Source: a virus. From it: 36,875 nt of DNA. The notes under the pieces are model-generated. The model worked only from the letters and a program-made list of their open reading frames with translations. It did no database searches and was not told the origin of the DNA. This document shows, piece by piece, positions 6,265-14,742 of this stretch (its first letter is position 1; each line of letters opens with the position of its first letter). The stretch lies in IMG/VR virus record IMGVR_UViG_3300046003_004072, positions 1 to 36,875 of that record. The stretch is one strand, 5' to 3'. Made by a program: the position numbers and the translations under genes.

Positions 6265-6878
6265 TGGAGATTATTCAACCCAGTTATCGAATAGTGAGAC
6301 CGGATACCATAGAAATGGGTATTCAGGAACTCAAGTACATCGAACGTGAAGCACGTAGATGCTACAAGTCCGAGGACAAGATCACTGATGACAGTTACAT
6401 TCAGAGAGTAACCAGTCTGGTGAAGCTGAAGCATAATGCCATGCTGGGCTTTGGTGAGATGCACGTAGAGTTTGTGTGTGACCGGGGTGTTACTCATGAG
6501 ATGGTCAGGCACCGTCTTTGTGAGTTTGCTCAGGAAAGCACCCGGTATTGTAACTATGGGGACTCCGGGATAAAGGTTATCTGCCCGGATGAGATCAAGG
6601 CCAACTTCCATGCTTTCGAGAGATTCAAAGAGGGTAGAATGGCTGAGGAGGAAGAGTATAACTTCTACATTTCCCTGGGATTCAAACCTCAGATAGCCAG
6701 ATGCTGTCTGCCAACATGCACCAAAACAGAGATCGGTTGGAAAGCTGACTTCCAGGAGTGGAGACATATATTCTCCCAGAGAGCAGCAGCTACAGCTCAT
6801 CCTCAAATGCAGGAGCTTATGGTTCCTTTACTTGCGGAGGTTAAGACAATCATTCCTATTGTCTTTGACGATTTATAA
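6264..6878 (+). CDS. thyX: Flavin-dependent thymidylate synthase ThyX
   Basis: 204 residues from the ATG in a TAATG overlap. DRGVTHEMVRHRLCEFAQES followed by TRYCNY (residues 82-98) is the ThyX signature region. It methylates dUMP to dTMP using FAD, NADPH and methylenetetrahydrofolate. In the usual form RHRxxSxxxxSxR the sixth residue is Ser; here it is Glu87, while S92 and R94 are kept. The C-terminal region (EWRHIFSQRAAATAHPQMQELM) matches the substrate-binding R....R....A.PQ.R pattern with small changes. With dUTPase upstream it forms a dUTP-dUMP-dTMP route. Confidence 0.93.
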   Translation: MEIIQPSYRIVRPDTIEMGIQELKYIEREARRCYKSEDKITDDSYIQRVTSLVKLKHNAMLGFGEMHVEFVCDRGVTHEMVRHRLCEFAQESTRYCNYGDSGIKVICPDEIKANFHAFERFKEGRMAEEEEYNFYISLGFKPQIARCCLPTCTKTEIGWKADFQEWRHIFSQRAAATAHPQMQELMVPLLAEVKTIIPIVFDDL

Positions 6879-7078
6879 TGGCAGTTGCAAGTGTAGTAAT
6901 TAGAAACAAAGCGAATAAGATGTGCTCTGAACAGGGGCACATCATGAGACCATTTACGATTGCATATGGTGATACAAAGACCTCACACTGTAAAGTATGT
7001 GATCTTTCTGAGCATTTCAATCCATCAAGTGGTCAGATATGGGGAGATGCCGGGTCTACTCCCTGCAAGAAAGGTTAA
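6878..7078 (+). CDS. Small Cys/His protein
   Basis: 66 residues in a TAATG overlap with thyX. It holds MCSEQGH and SHCKVCDLSEHF, which gives a possible zinc site with Cys and His ligands, and an additional Cys near the C-terminus. A recurring type of small zinc-binding phage protein; no specific function recognised. Confidence 0.55.
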   Translation: MAVASVVIRNKANKMCSEQGHIMRPFTIAYGDTKTSHCKVCDLSEHFNPSSGQIWGDAGSTPCKKG

Positions 7079-7082
7079 GATA

Positions 7083-7544
7083 ATGCCAAAGTTTGTAGAT
7101 GCTTTTAGACAATGGTCATATAAAGAGTTCAAAGCCAAGTATCCTCTATTGCAAGAAAGTGTCTACAACACTTTGGCTGAACTCAGTCCTACAGTATTAG
7201 CTTTTGAAGTGGCTAACCATAAAGATACTCCACTAAACTGGAATATGTTAGATCAGTCTACTTATGATCTGGTTCTTAGCATAATGACCAGCATCCTTAG
7301 TCATTCAGAGCTGACTCTTAGTATGCATGGTGACTCTGGGGTTGAACTGACTGAGCATGACATTGGATTAAGTTACCTTAGATTTAGAGAACTCCTGTAT
7401 ACTAAGGGACTGATAGACCAGAACATCATAAAAGAGACTCCTAAGTCCGATGGGTCTGTTGACTATATGATTGAGAAGCCTATCAAAGAAAATATAGTCA
7501 TTCATTCTAAACGAAAACATTGGGCCAGAATTAAAAACAGGTAA
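7083..7544 (+). CDS. Hypothetical protein
   Basis: 153 residues from an ATG four bases after the preceding stop. The frame is open further upstream but only as a shadow of the preceding gene. Mostly helical, beginning MPKFVDAFRQWSYKEFKAKY and ending in a basic tail (HSKRKHWARIKNR). No family recognised. Its stop codon TAA (7542-7544) lies inside the operator of promoter P3. Confidence 0.6.
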   Translation: MPKFVDAFRQWSYKEFKAKYPLLQESVYNTLAELSPTVLAFEVANHKDTPLNWNMLDQSTYDLVLSIMTSILSHSELTLSMHGDSGVELTEHDIGLSYLRFRELLYTKGLIDQNIIKETPKSDGSVDYMIEKPIKENIVIHSKRKHWARIKNR

Positions 7545-7582
7545 TTTTACGAGCAGACAGTTATATGTTCATCGGGTATACT
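7537..7582 (+). promoter_or_regulatory. Promoter P3 with diverged operator
   Basis: ACAGGTAATTTTACGAGC (7537-7554) is a diverged copy of the palindrome; the left half and centre are kept better than the right half. The -35 position reads CAGACA (7554-7559). After 17 bases the -10 box TATACT (7577-7582) follows. Spacing from operator to -10 is the same as for P1, P2 and P5. The transcript would start near 7589, about 25 nt before the DinG-like gene. Confidence 0.6.
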
Positions 7583-7613
7583 GTCATTAGCATATCGTTA
7601 AAGGAGATACCCT

Positions 7614-9635
7614 ATGAACCCATCAATACAAGACTTTTTTGACAAGATAATTCCAAGTGTCAAAGAAGGATTCTCCCCTAGAAAGGGACAACCAGAGCTA
7701 TCTGAAACCATATTCAATGCCTATCTGGAGAGCAAACCAGTTATCGTTGAAGCTCCTACTGGTTTCGGAAAGTCCTTTGCCGTCATTGTTCCAGCTATCA
7801 AAAAGATACTGGAGCATGGGGGTCGGGTTGTTATATCAACAGAAACCATAACTCTTCAAGACCAGTATGTTGATAAAGACCTCAAACTGCTGCTTGATGC
7901 ATGTAAAAAAGAGGGTTTCTCATTCACATATTCAGTTGCCAAAGGTCGGGGTAACTATGTTTGTCGAGATAAGGTCAATGAAGACGATATTGATGATACA
8001 ACTGAAATAGTTAGATGGGCTAGGAAACAGAAAGTGAATGAACTGATCGATGGTCAGTTTGCATCGGATACTGGAGACATTGCTAGTGTAGACTTTGAGT
8101 TTGAGTCAAAGGAGTGGAGAACAGTTTCCTGTGATGAGGATTGTGGAAAAGGGTCTTGCCCTTACTATGGTAAAGGTAAAAAAGGCCCAAGTGAATGTTT
8201 TGCCTATAGAGCTGCCACTAGATTCATGAACTCTCAGATCATTGTGACAAACCATACGTTCCTGCTGCTTGATGCTTATATGGGTGCTGGGTTGCTTCTA
8301 GGGCCTTATGATATGCTAATCGTGGACGAAGCACACTCTCTACCAGAAAAGGCTCAGGATGCTTGGGGTACATCGATAAAGCCTACTACTATATCCAGGG
8401 GTATCCGATTGGTTAATAAGATTCTGAATAAGGCCAATCTGACAGGTCTAGGTAAGGTAGAACCTTATCTGGAAATGGAAAAAGCTTTATTCAAACCATT
8501 TGATTCTATTCTTGGGGTCAATATCAATCTAAAGCAAATTCCTAAAAGTATAGTAGAGGAATCAAAGCAGGTTTCTCAGCTTCTTATAGCTCAGTTAAAA
8601 AAAGACTTTGTGTTTATCAATGACCAAGTAAATGCTCCTGCTGGAGACCCTAAGACAGTTGCCCTGGAGACCTGTAAAGAGAAGCTGGCTAAGCTTATGC
8701 ATGATCTCAAAGTAGTTTATGGGGATGCTGTTGAGGAAGAGTATGAAGAGAACTGGCTTGCTTTCCTGGAAACTGGTTATAACTACAAACGTGAACCTCA
8801 TGGTATACTGAACCTGAAGCCTATCGATGTTGGGCCATTAATGAGTGGTCTGATTCTGGATAAGGTTCCAGCTACAATAATGATGTCAGCTACCATGAAA
8901 ATCAATGGCAGCTTTAGCTTTATGAAACGGGAGTTAGGTCTTCCATCTAATGCCGTAGAGTTTGTTGGGGAAAGTCCTTTTGACTTCTCTACCCAGGTTG
9001 TAGGGTACTTCCCAACTCATCTACCAAGCCCTGACAAAGATGAATACCTGGAAGCTGTTATCGATGAAGCTGTCAGTATTATCGAATATATGAATGGTAG
9101 AACTATGATGCTCTTTACCAATATGGGGCATATGAGACAGGTTTGTGATGCTGTCCGGGAAAGAGTTTCCTATACCTGTTATGTTCAGGGGCAAGCTCAG
9201 AAGAATACTCTGATAAACTTGTTCTCTAATGATACACACTCCTGTCTATTTGCAACCAGGAGCTTCTTCACAGGGGTTGATATCCCTGGAGAGACCCTGA
9301 GTTGTGTTATACTGGTCAAGGCCCCGTTCAGGGTGCCCACAGAGCCAATGTTCAAAGCTAAGTGTGATCTTTTAGATAGTAATGGCATAAACTCATTCAG
9401 TAGTTATTCAATGCCTCTTATGCTATTCGATGTGAGACAGGCATTTGGTAGGTTAATCCGATCTATAACAGATAATGGTCTGTTCGTTCTTTTGGATAGC
9501 CGAGCATTAAAGAAGTCCTATGGAGGAAACATTCTTAGAAGTCTACCCAGACTTGATAAGATATCCGGTATTGGAGAAGCACCTATAAAGTCAAAGCCAT
9601 TACTTGACTTAGCTGCCTTAGAGCTAGACGACTAA
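7614..9635 (+). CDS. dinG: DinG/XPD-family iron-sulfur DNA helicase
   Basis: 673 residues, preceded by AAAGGAG. Walker A is EAPTGFGKS (46-54) and the DEAH box is at 238-241. Between them is a set of cysteines, C117, C173, C177, C182 and C195 (CDEDCGKGSCPYYG, SECFAYR), as expected for the 4Fe-4S cluster of XPD/DinG helicases. MMSATM, FATRSFFTGVDIPG and VRQAFGRLIRS are helicase motifs III, V and VI. These enzymes unwind DNA 5'-3' and act on D-loops, R-loops and forks. Here it would take part in phage DNA replication or recombination. Transcribed from P3. Confidence 0.92.
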   Translation: MNPSIQDFFDKIIPSVKEGFSPRKGQPELSETIFNAYLESKPVIVEAPTGFGKSFAVIVPAIKKILEHGGRVVISTETITLQDQYVDKDLKLLLDACKKEGFSFTYSVAKGRGNYVCRDKVNEDDIDDTTEIVRWARKQKVNELIDGQFASDTGDIASVDFEFESKEWRTVSCDEDCGKGSCPYYGKGKKGPSECFAYRAATRFMNSQIIVTNHTFLLLDAYMGAGLLLGPYDMLIVDEAHSLPEKAQDAWGTSIKPTTISRGIRLVNKILNKANLTGLGKVEPYLEMEKALFKPFDSILGVNINLKQIPKSIVEESKQVSQLLIAQLKKDFVFINDQVNAPAGDPKTVALETCKEKLAKLMHDLKVVYGDAVEEEYEENWLAFLETGYNYKREPHGILNLKPIDVGPLMSGLILDKVPATIMMSATMKINGSFSFMKRELGLPSNAVEFVGESPFDFSTQVVGYFPTHLPSPDKDEYLEAVIDEAVSIIEYMNGRTMMLFTNMGHMRQVCDAVRERVSYTCYVQGQAQKNTLINLFSNDTHSCLFATRSFFTGVDIPGETLSCVILVKAPFRVPTEPMFKAKCDLLDSNGINSFSSYSMPLMLFDVRQAFGRLIRSITDNGLFVLLDSRALKKSYGGNILRSLPRLDKISGIGEAPIKSKPLLDLAALELDD

Positions 9636-9653
9636 ACAACATTGGGGTATAAT
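9625..9653 (+). promoter_or_regulatory. Promoter at the end of the helicase gene
   Basis: TAGACG (9625-9630), a 17-base spacer and a perfect TATAAT (9648-9653). There is no palindrome. The predicted start, about seven bases after the -10 box, coincides with the A of the ATG at 9660, so the mRNA would be leaderless. The -35 box overlaps the end of the helicase coding region. Confidence 0.5.
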
Positions 9654-9659
9654 ACGAGT

Positions 9660-10223
9660 ATGATAAACTCTGCATTTCTAAATCGAGTAAGTGGCAATAT
9701 ATCACAGAATGTTTGTGAGATATTGGCCCAACTAACTGAGAATGTTCCTGACAATGGGGTTATACTTGACCTTAATTGTGGAACAGGACGTTCAACTCTT
9801 AGTATGTCTATGGCCCTGAGTGAACGGGGTAATCAGGATGTATCTATATTGGCTGTAGATAGCCATGTGACTAATCCCCTTGCCCCTTTACAGGATGGCA
9901 CTATTCTAAAGTTTCTGGATAATCTGGTAGTCTACAATTCGATGAGAAGAGTAGTTCCGATGATTATGCCAGCACCTAAAGTACTCGAGGTACTGAACAG
10001 GAAATGTGCTAACCTTGTAATAGTTCAGAGCCATGGGTCTGACATGACAACTCTGAATCAATATATAGATGTGGCTAAGTTTGCTCTCCGGGCAAAGGGA
10101 ACAATAGCAGTATGTCTCCCAACTCCAGTTGATAGTTTGAATTTTCCTGAGAATACCTTTAGAGTTACTTATCGATCTAAAGAGATTTTGATCTATGAAT
10201 CCTTCAGGAAGGGAGAACCATAA
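9660..10223 (+). CDS. Class I SAM-dependent methyltransferase-like protein
   Basis: 187 residues from ATG 9660; a TTG at 9642 in frame lies before the -10 box. GVILDLNCGTGRSTLSMSMA (about 34-53) is a SAM-binding motif I with the DLxCGTG core, followed by an acidic ILAVDSH segment that fits motif II. No DPPY-type catalytic motif is present, so it is not a typical DNA base methyltransferase. The target could be protein, RNA or a small molecule. No Shine-Dalgarno precedes the ATG. It overlaps the next gene as TAATG. Confidence 0.62.
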   Translation: MINSAFLNRVSGNISQNVCEILAQLTENVPDNGVILDLNCGTGRSTLSMSMALSERGNQDVSILAVDSHVTNPLAPLQDGTILKFLDNLVVYNSMRRVVPMIMPAPKVLEVLNRKCANLVIVQSHGSDMTTLNQYIDVAKFALRAKGTIAVCLPTPVDSLNFPENTFRVTYRSKEILIYESFRKGEP

Positions 10224-10552
10224 TGGATGAACTTCTAAAAAGTTGGGTTAAACCAGAGTATTTACCGATGCTGGCTATCATAGCTGCAACAGTAAAGTAT
10301 GTGATAACTCCGATGATAAAGTCCTTTTTGTCTACTCATGCAAAAGGCTACACATCTGTAGTAATCACAATGGTTGCATCTGTAGTGCTGGCTTTGGTGT
10401 TTAAGGTTATTAACCCGGTGGGAACCTGGGATGCTCAGGGAATCACAATGACGGTTATAGTGGGTATCATAGCTGGATTTACAGCTATTGGCACTAACGT
10501 TACAGCACAAGCCATTAAAGGCAATGATGTGAGTATAAAACTTGGTAAGTAA
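10223..10552 (+). CDS. Holin-like membrane protein
   Basis: 109 residues with three hydrophobic helices: about 13-33 (EYLPMLAIIAATVKYVITPM), 43-62 (SVVITMVASVVLALVFKVI) and 73-93 (GITMTVIVGIIAGFTAIG). A short charged C-terminus (KGNDVSIKLGK) follows. Size and topology are those of class I holins, which make membrane holes for the endolysin. The endolysin is about 6 kb away, so the assignment rests on topology alone. Confidence 0.55.
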   Translation: MDELLKSWVKPEYLPMLAIIAATVKYVITPMIKSFLSTHAKGYTSVVITMVASVVLALVFKVINPVGTWDAQGITMTVIVGIIAGFTAIGTNVTAQAIKGNDVSIKLGK

Positions 10553-10553
10553 C

Positions 10554-10886
10554 GTGGAACAACAACTGCTACCTATTTGGGTCTCTCCAAAGTGTGTTAC
10601 ATACACAGAGGCCCAACAATTTTGTGCCAAGCAATATGCTATCAGAGGCCCAAAGCTTATTGCTGAAATCAAGGAGCACCTGGAACATCTGTCTACAGAC
10701 CTCCGGGTGCTTCAAACTATCAATAATAAAGTCATTGAACTTGCTTGCTTCAATACTGAATGGAGTGACTTTTCCCAGGATGTATTTGAAGCTATACTTT
10801 TTATGAAAACAAAAGAGGGCTTGACCACAACGTTGAAATTGAGTTTCAACAAAACACTTAGGAGGCTTAATATAGATGGAAAATGA
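10554..10886 (+). CDS. Hypothetical protein
   Basis: 110 residues if it starts at the GTG just after the preceding stop; an in-frame TTG at 10542 is an alternative. Begins VEQQLLPIWVSPKCVTYTEA; a helical central part (LIAEIKEHLEHLSTDLRVLQ) follows. No family recognised. It overlaps the next start by 11 bases, supporting a shared transcript. Confidence 0.5.
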   Translation: MEQQLLPIWVSPKCVTYTEAQQFCAKQYAIRGPKLIAEIKEHLEHLSTDLRVLQTINNKVIELACFNTEWSDFSQDVFEAILFMKTKEGLTTTLKLSFNKTLRRLNIDGK

Positions 10887-11208
10887 GGGTTTATCAATAG
10901 AGTTTACTGTGCCAACTGATCTCGGAATATGCTACTTAGAAGCAGCTCTGAAAATTGGTATGCAGTCACTTATTACTAGCAAAGGATTCATGCAAGTAGC
11001 TGATAATAGATTAACAGTTGACCATATGAATGATGCTGAAGAATCCCTTGGCGTACTCTTGAAAGTTGTAGAGCAAGCCAAGGTTCAAATTCTCACTCAA
11101 TCTAGTCCCCAGCGATCTAACACTATACCAGAGGGATTTCCGATAGGCTTTGGTGATGAAGGTTCTATCCCCGATGATGGTGATGAAAATACTTCTCCAC
11201 TACTCTGA
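10876..11208 (+). CDS. Hypothetical protein, 3' end overlaps an opposite-strand gene
   Basis: 110 residues, with TAGGAGG upstream of the ATG. The N-terminal 75 residues are helical (LGICYLEAALKIGMQSLITS; NDAEESLGVLLKVVEQAKVQ). The last 37 residues are Pro-, Ser- and Gly-rich and acidic and lie antisense to the C-terminal codons of the minus-strand gene, over 112 bp. This disordered tail may tolerate the double coding. Function unknown. Confidence 0.55.
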   Translation: MENEGLSIEFTVPTDLGICYLEAALKIGMQSLITSKGFMQVADNRLTVDHMNDAEESLGVLLKVVEQAKVQILTQSSPQRSNTIPEGFPIGFGDEGSIPDDGDENTSPLL

Positions 11209-11813
11209 GGTATATCACATATATCAAGACATGCCATCATTGCTTCAAGCTCGCTTGGTGGTATGTCTTTTATCAGTCTTTCAACTTCTTCAGACAAACT
11301 CTCACCAACATCATCATCTTTGATCTTTTCAGATTTATCCAGGGCAAGACCCAATAATGCAGCTCTTTTCTCCATGGCAGACATCTTTAGAGTTAAGCTC
11401 CGGGAGTCACTTTGACCATTGGCAACCTCATTATCGATCTGCTGGATGGTCTTGTCCAATTCTGCTATATATCGACCTCTCTGCAGCTCACGTTCCTCTA
11501 CAGTCAGAGGTTTACCCAGCTTTCTCCAATCAGCCTGAAGCTCTTCCAGCATATCAAGAACTTGTCCTGAAGTAGCATTAAGCAGCTCCCCTATCTCAGT
11601 AGGTGTTAATCGATATACCAGATGTAGACTTTCGACCTTGGTCTTAAAAGGCAAAGCCGGGCGAAGTCCATAGGTCTCATAGAGTGTTTCATCCATGGAA
11701 GGTATAGTAGTCTTAGGCTGAACTGTAATCCTCTTACGAGGTCTCAGTAAGTCTTCCGGTATCTCGAAATCGTCATCATCAGCCAATGATGTTGGTTGTT
11801 TTCTATTCGCCAT
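11097..11813 (-). CDS. Helix-turn-helix protein resembling small terminase subunits (tentative)
   Basis: 238 residues. After an acidic and basic N-terminal stretch there is a DNA-binding-like segment LTPTEIGELLNATSGQVLDM, then WRKLGKPLTVEERELQRGRY and a helical region ending KMSAMEKRAALLGLAL. This order (HTH, basic helix with oligomerisation helices, and an RR/KR.ALLGL end) recalls TerS-type proteins, which recognise packaging sites. However, the gene lies on the opposite strand and 13 kb from terL. A replication or regulatory HTH protein is also possible. The start follows GAGG and overlaps the primase-helicase stop by 11 bases. The C-terminus is disordered. Confidence 0.45.
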   Translation of the reverse strand: MANRKQPTSLADDDDFEIPEDLLRPRKRITVQPKTTIPSMDETLYETYGLRPALPFKTKVESLHLVYRLTPTEIGELLNATSGQVLDMLEELQADWRKLGKPLTVEERELQRGRYIAELDKTIQQIDNEVANGQSDSRSLTLKMSAMEKRAALLGLALDKSEKIKDDDVGESLSEEVERLIKDIPPSELEAMMACLDICDIPQSSGEVFSSPSSGIEPSSPKPIGNPSGIVLDRWGLD

Positions 11814-14622
11814 ATTGTGCCTCTATATCCTCCCATTGATGGGTATTCACTTTGAACTTTGTAGCAACTATGTTCAGATCAATCTTTACACACATCTGCC
11901 TGAATATAGGATGATCTTTAGGAAAATCTACAATAGGAGTAGCTTCCTTTGATGTTAGACAGTCCTGAAGCAGACTGTAGAATGCTTTATCATTAGTCAG
12001 GGATGCAGATGATGTTCCAGTCATAAATGGTTTTATTTCAGACCTCCACCTGTTTATGTCGAAGTAAGCATACCTCTTGTCCCGAGGGTCAATCACATAA
12101 ACACTACCGATAAGTGGAGTTCTACGTCTGAGATTCATCGATATAACATTGTCAGTGGCCCGGAATAATTCAGTCATTGCTGAGCTACCATGACTGACCT
12201 TTTTAGCATCTGGGTCAGCTTCCATAATCAATGGTAAAAATTGGTTGGTTCGGATAGGGAAGTCAAGGTCATAGTAATTATAGATACGTTTGAGCAGGTA
12301 AAGGCCTGTTAGTGGCCCTGAGAAGCCATCTCTCTTACGTTCTACAGTAGCAGACTTGGCACACTCTTTACGAAGCTTTAAGGTACATTGGTCTATGATA
12401 TCCAGAGTCTCTTCCAGATTCTCAACAACCCAGTTCAGAATAATTGTGCTCATATACCCAGCATGTTTAGCATTATGTAACCAAGCCTGTTTTCTATCGT
12501 GCTCAAGTCTTTCTTCATCAGATATAGTCTGCATGTAGTTAACCCATTTATGGTCTACATAGACAGAAAATGTTCTATGGACTGTTGATTCCTCGGTATA
12601 CAGGTGCTCTGCTGTGACACATATTGGAGCTTGAAGTCTATCAACACGTAATCCACCATCAGCTTTACCAGCACCTACCATGTTACCATCCCAGGAGTTG
12701 GAAATAACACCTATAAGGTCTTGAGCTTTTTGTGTATTATTGTTTCCAGAGGATTCCTTAAAGTTATCTATTACCATTGGGCACAAGTTATTCGATAGCA
12801 TATGATTTCTGATATAGTAAGGACTTGACCCCTCATAAGCACTTGGAGGTTTACATCCAAAATGTGTTGATAGAAGTTTAGTTGAAAGCTGACTTTTACC
12901 AGAACCTGCTAATCCATAAATGACCATTGCAGGATAACCATTGATCTTTTTTCTAAAGAATGCTGATATAGGAACTGCAGCAAACCATCCTAGAGCAGAC
13001 CATATATATCTGTCTTCGTGGTAACCATCATAGTTTTTGGCAAAGTTTTTCAGGTATCTTACTATATCTGAGTTGCTTAACTCTTTTTGGTAAGCTCCCG
13101 GTATAGCAGTATCAGTATTACCCTTAGTCCATAAATACTTATCATGGTCTTGGTCTTGAATAAGTAGATCACCACCATGTTCATCTACATCCAACCATCC
13201 ATAATAGGGGGTTTCATAGAATGTTTCATCGGGACAGTTATCTGCTAACCAAGCAACATAGTGACTCCATATTTTGGTATTGTACACAGCTAAACCTGTC
13301 GGTAGATGGGGAATCTTGGAGAATGTAGCCCAGGTGTTATGAGCTGCTGTGCTGATCTCTACAGTCTGTGCTGGTTGTCCCTTTGTAACTATCTGGGCCA
13401 ACCACATTACATCACCAGAGGGAATCTTAACAAGTTTGCCCTTAATATGTAAGATGAAATTAGAGAATGCAACTGGGCCATCAGAGCCATTAAAGTATGT
13501 TTCAGTAGTCCTCTCGACGAATGCCCCGTTCTCATCAACACCTTTAGTAGGGTCATAGTTTTCTGGTACAAATTGAATCTTTAACTTTTTACAGTATTCC
13601 TTTTTAAGAGTTACCCAGAACTTTATGACCTCTTCAACAGGGTCAGCTATCTCGGCAAAGCCACTTCGGAGACTGGCAAGCTTCTTTATGTCTTCCTCTT
13701 GGTAGGTTGATAGAACATCTGCCTCTCTGTATTCATCATCTCCAAGTTTAATATGTAGTTCATTGAATAGAGCTAAACAAGCTTCTTTATTCATGCCCAT
13801 CTTACGAACTGTACCGGCAAGCAGCAACATAATCTGATGTCTACTACCGACATTCCAGAACTCTGATGCACGAATAATGTAATCCAGGGCAAATAATACA
13901 ATACGTGGAACAGTATCAGGATTTACACCTTTGAACTTAGCTTTAAGGTCTTTCATCGATATTGTATTATCTGTATAGTGGCCTATAACTTGAAAGGGAA
14001 CTGGGTATTCAGGTTTCAGGTTTAAGCTACCTGGGAGTCTCATAACACGTCCTGGAGAGATTACCCTGGTATCACCACCAAAATAGAGACATACCTTACA
14101 TAGTATCTCTAATAGGTCTTTTTCAAAGTTCTCTTTACTACCATTTAACTCATAAGGAACTTTGAGTTTATAGTATCCCTGAAGAGCATTCTCACTTGAC
14201 TCAACCCAGCAGGATACCTCATCATCGTTTCTATGGTCAGATAGGTATGCTTTGACTGGTACACCAAAATACTTACAGGCATCTAAGTCAAACCATATTG
14301 CAGGAACTTCCAGGGTGTTTCTAGTGTCATGTGTCTTGTTTTTTTCTTTGCCAAGAGCCGTACAAAACCATATGTTATAGAGGGTTGAATACTGTCTCCA
14401 CCAGTCAGAGTCTATCTTTTCAGGTGCGGAGTATCCATCATTCAAGCCAGTGGGTTTGGATTTTTTTACAGCAGGTTCTTCCTCTTCTTCACCCTCTTTA
14501 GGTTTTGCCTCTCCGGGCTTTAACTTAAAAAGTTGAATGAATCCTTTTGGATTATCACCAAACATGTATTGAAGAAATTCTACTGCCTTGTCTACATCTG
14601 TTGTTATCGTTGATTTTGCCAT
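11803..14622 (-). CDS. Primase-helicase (AEP/RepB-like primase fused to a P-loop helicase domain)
   Basis: 939 residues from the ATG preceded by GAGG at 10 bases; the frame is open 12 codons further. The N-terminal 60-75 residues include a charged linker (EGEEEEEPAVKK). The primase-like part has AIWFDLDACKYFGVP, then GYYKLKVP, then DTRVISPGRVMRLPGSLNLK, a pattern seen in archaeo-eukaryotic-type primases of phages and plasmids. A helical PriCT-like segment follows. Near residue 570 is Walker A (GLAGSGKSQLS), and near 615 PMVIDNFKE fits Walker B. The enzyme would prime and unwind at the phage replication fork. It is the first gene of the minus-strand unit. Confidence 0.78.
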   Translation of the reverse strand: MAKSTITTDVDKAVEFLQYMFGDNPKGFIQLFKLKPGEAKPKEGEEEEEPAVKKSKPTGLNDGYSAPEKIDSDWWRQYSTLYNIWFCTALGKEKNKTHDTRNTLEVPAIWFDLDACKYFGVPVKAYLSDHRNDDEVSCWVESSENALQGYYKLKVPYELNGSKENFEKDLLEILCKVCLYFGGDTRVISPGRVMRLPGSLNLKPEYPVPFQVIGHYTDNTISMKDLKAKFKGVNPDTVPRIVLFALDYIIRASEFWNVGSRHQIMLLLAGTVRKMGMNKEACLALFNELHIKLGDDEYREADVLSTYQEEDIKKLASLRSGFAEIADPVEEVIKFWVTLKKEYCKKLKIQFVPENYDPTKGVDENGAFVERTTETYFNGSDGPVAFSNFILHIKGKLVKIPSGDVMWLAQIVTKGQPAQTVEISTAAHNTWATFSKIPHLPTGLAVYNTKIWSHYVAWLADNCPDETFYETPYYGWLDVDEHGGDLLIQDQDHDKYLWTKGNTDTAIPGAYQKELSNSDIVRYLKNFAKNYDGYHEDRYIWSALGWFAAVPISAFFRKKINGYPAMVIYGLAGSGKSQLSTKLLSTHFGCKPPSAYEGSSPYYIRNHMLSNNLCPMVIDNFKESSGNNNTQKAQDLIGVISNSWDGNMVGAGKADGGLRVDRLQAPICVTAEHLYTEESTVHRTFSVYVDHKWVNYMQTISDEERLEHDRKQAWLHNAKHAGYMSTIILNWVVENLEETLDIIDQCTLKLRKECAKSATVERKRDGFSGPLTGLYLLKRIYNYYDLDFPIRTNQFLPLIMEADPDAKKVSHGSSAMTELFRATDNVISMNLRRRTPLIGSVYVIDPRDKRYAYFDINRWRSEIKPFMTGTSSASLTNDKAFYSLLQDCLTSKEATPIVDFPKDHPIFRQMCVKIDLNIVATKFKVNTHQWEDIEAQYGE

Positions 14623-14646
14623 TATTAGTAAACCTCGGTATTTATC

Positions 14647-14675
14647 ATTATAGCCCACAAGTCTTAGGAATGGAA
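14647..14675 (-). promoter_or_regulatory. Minus-strand promoter for the primase-helicase unit
   Basis: Read on the minus strand, TATAAT (complement of 14647-14652) is preceded after 17 bases by a weak TTCCAT (14670-14675). The short leader includes the GAGG ribosome site of the primase-helicase. The palindrome of the divergent promoter P4 begins 37 bases upstream of this -10 box, not at the standard spacing, so a shared regulator could affect both directions. Confidence 0.45.
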
Positions 14676-14689
14676 GCTTATTTCAAAAA

Positions 14690-14736
14690 CCTGGTATTTG
14701 TACCAGTTTCCAGCAAAGACATCTATCCTGTATACT
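14690..14736 (+). promoter_or_regulatory. Promoter P4 with palindromic operator
   Basis: CCTGGTATTTGTACCAGT (14690-14707) is a near-perfect copy of the palindrome. A -35 TTCCAG (14708-14713) with a 17-base spacer leads to the -10 TATACT (14731-14736). The distance from operator to -10 is one base longer than in the other four. The ATG of the helicase gene begins seven bases after the -10 box, so the transcript should start at or next to the initiation codon. Confidence 0.62.
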
Positions 14737-14742
14737 ATTGAT

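Noticed and set aside
6261-6806. Minus-strand frame of 181 codons opposite thyX
   Set aside because: Shadow of a clear thyX gene, no independent support.
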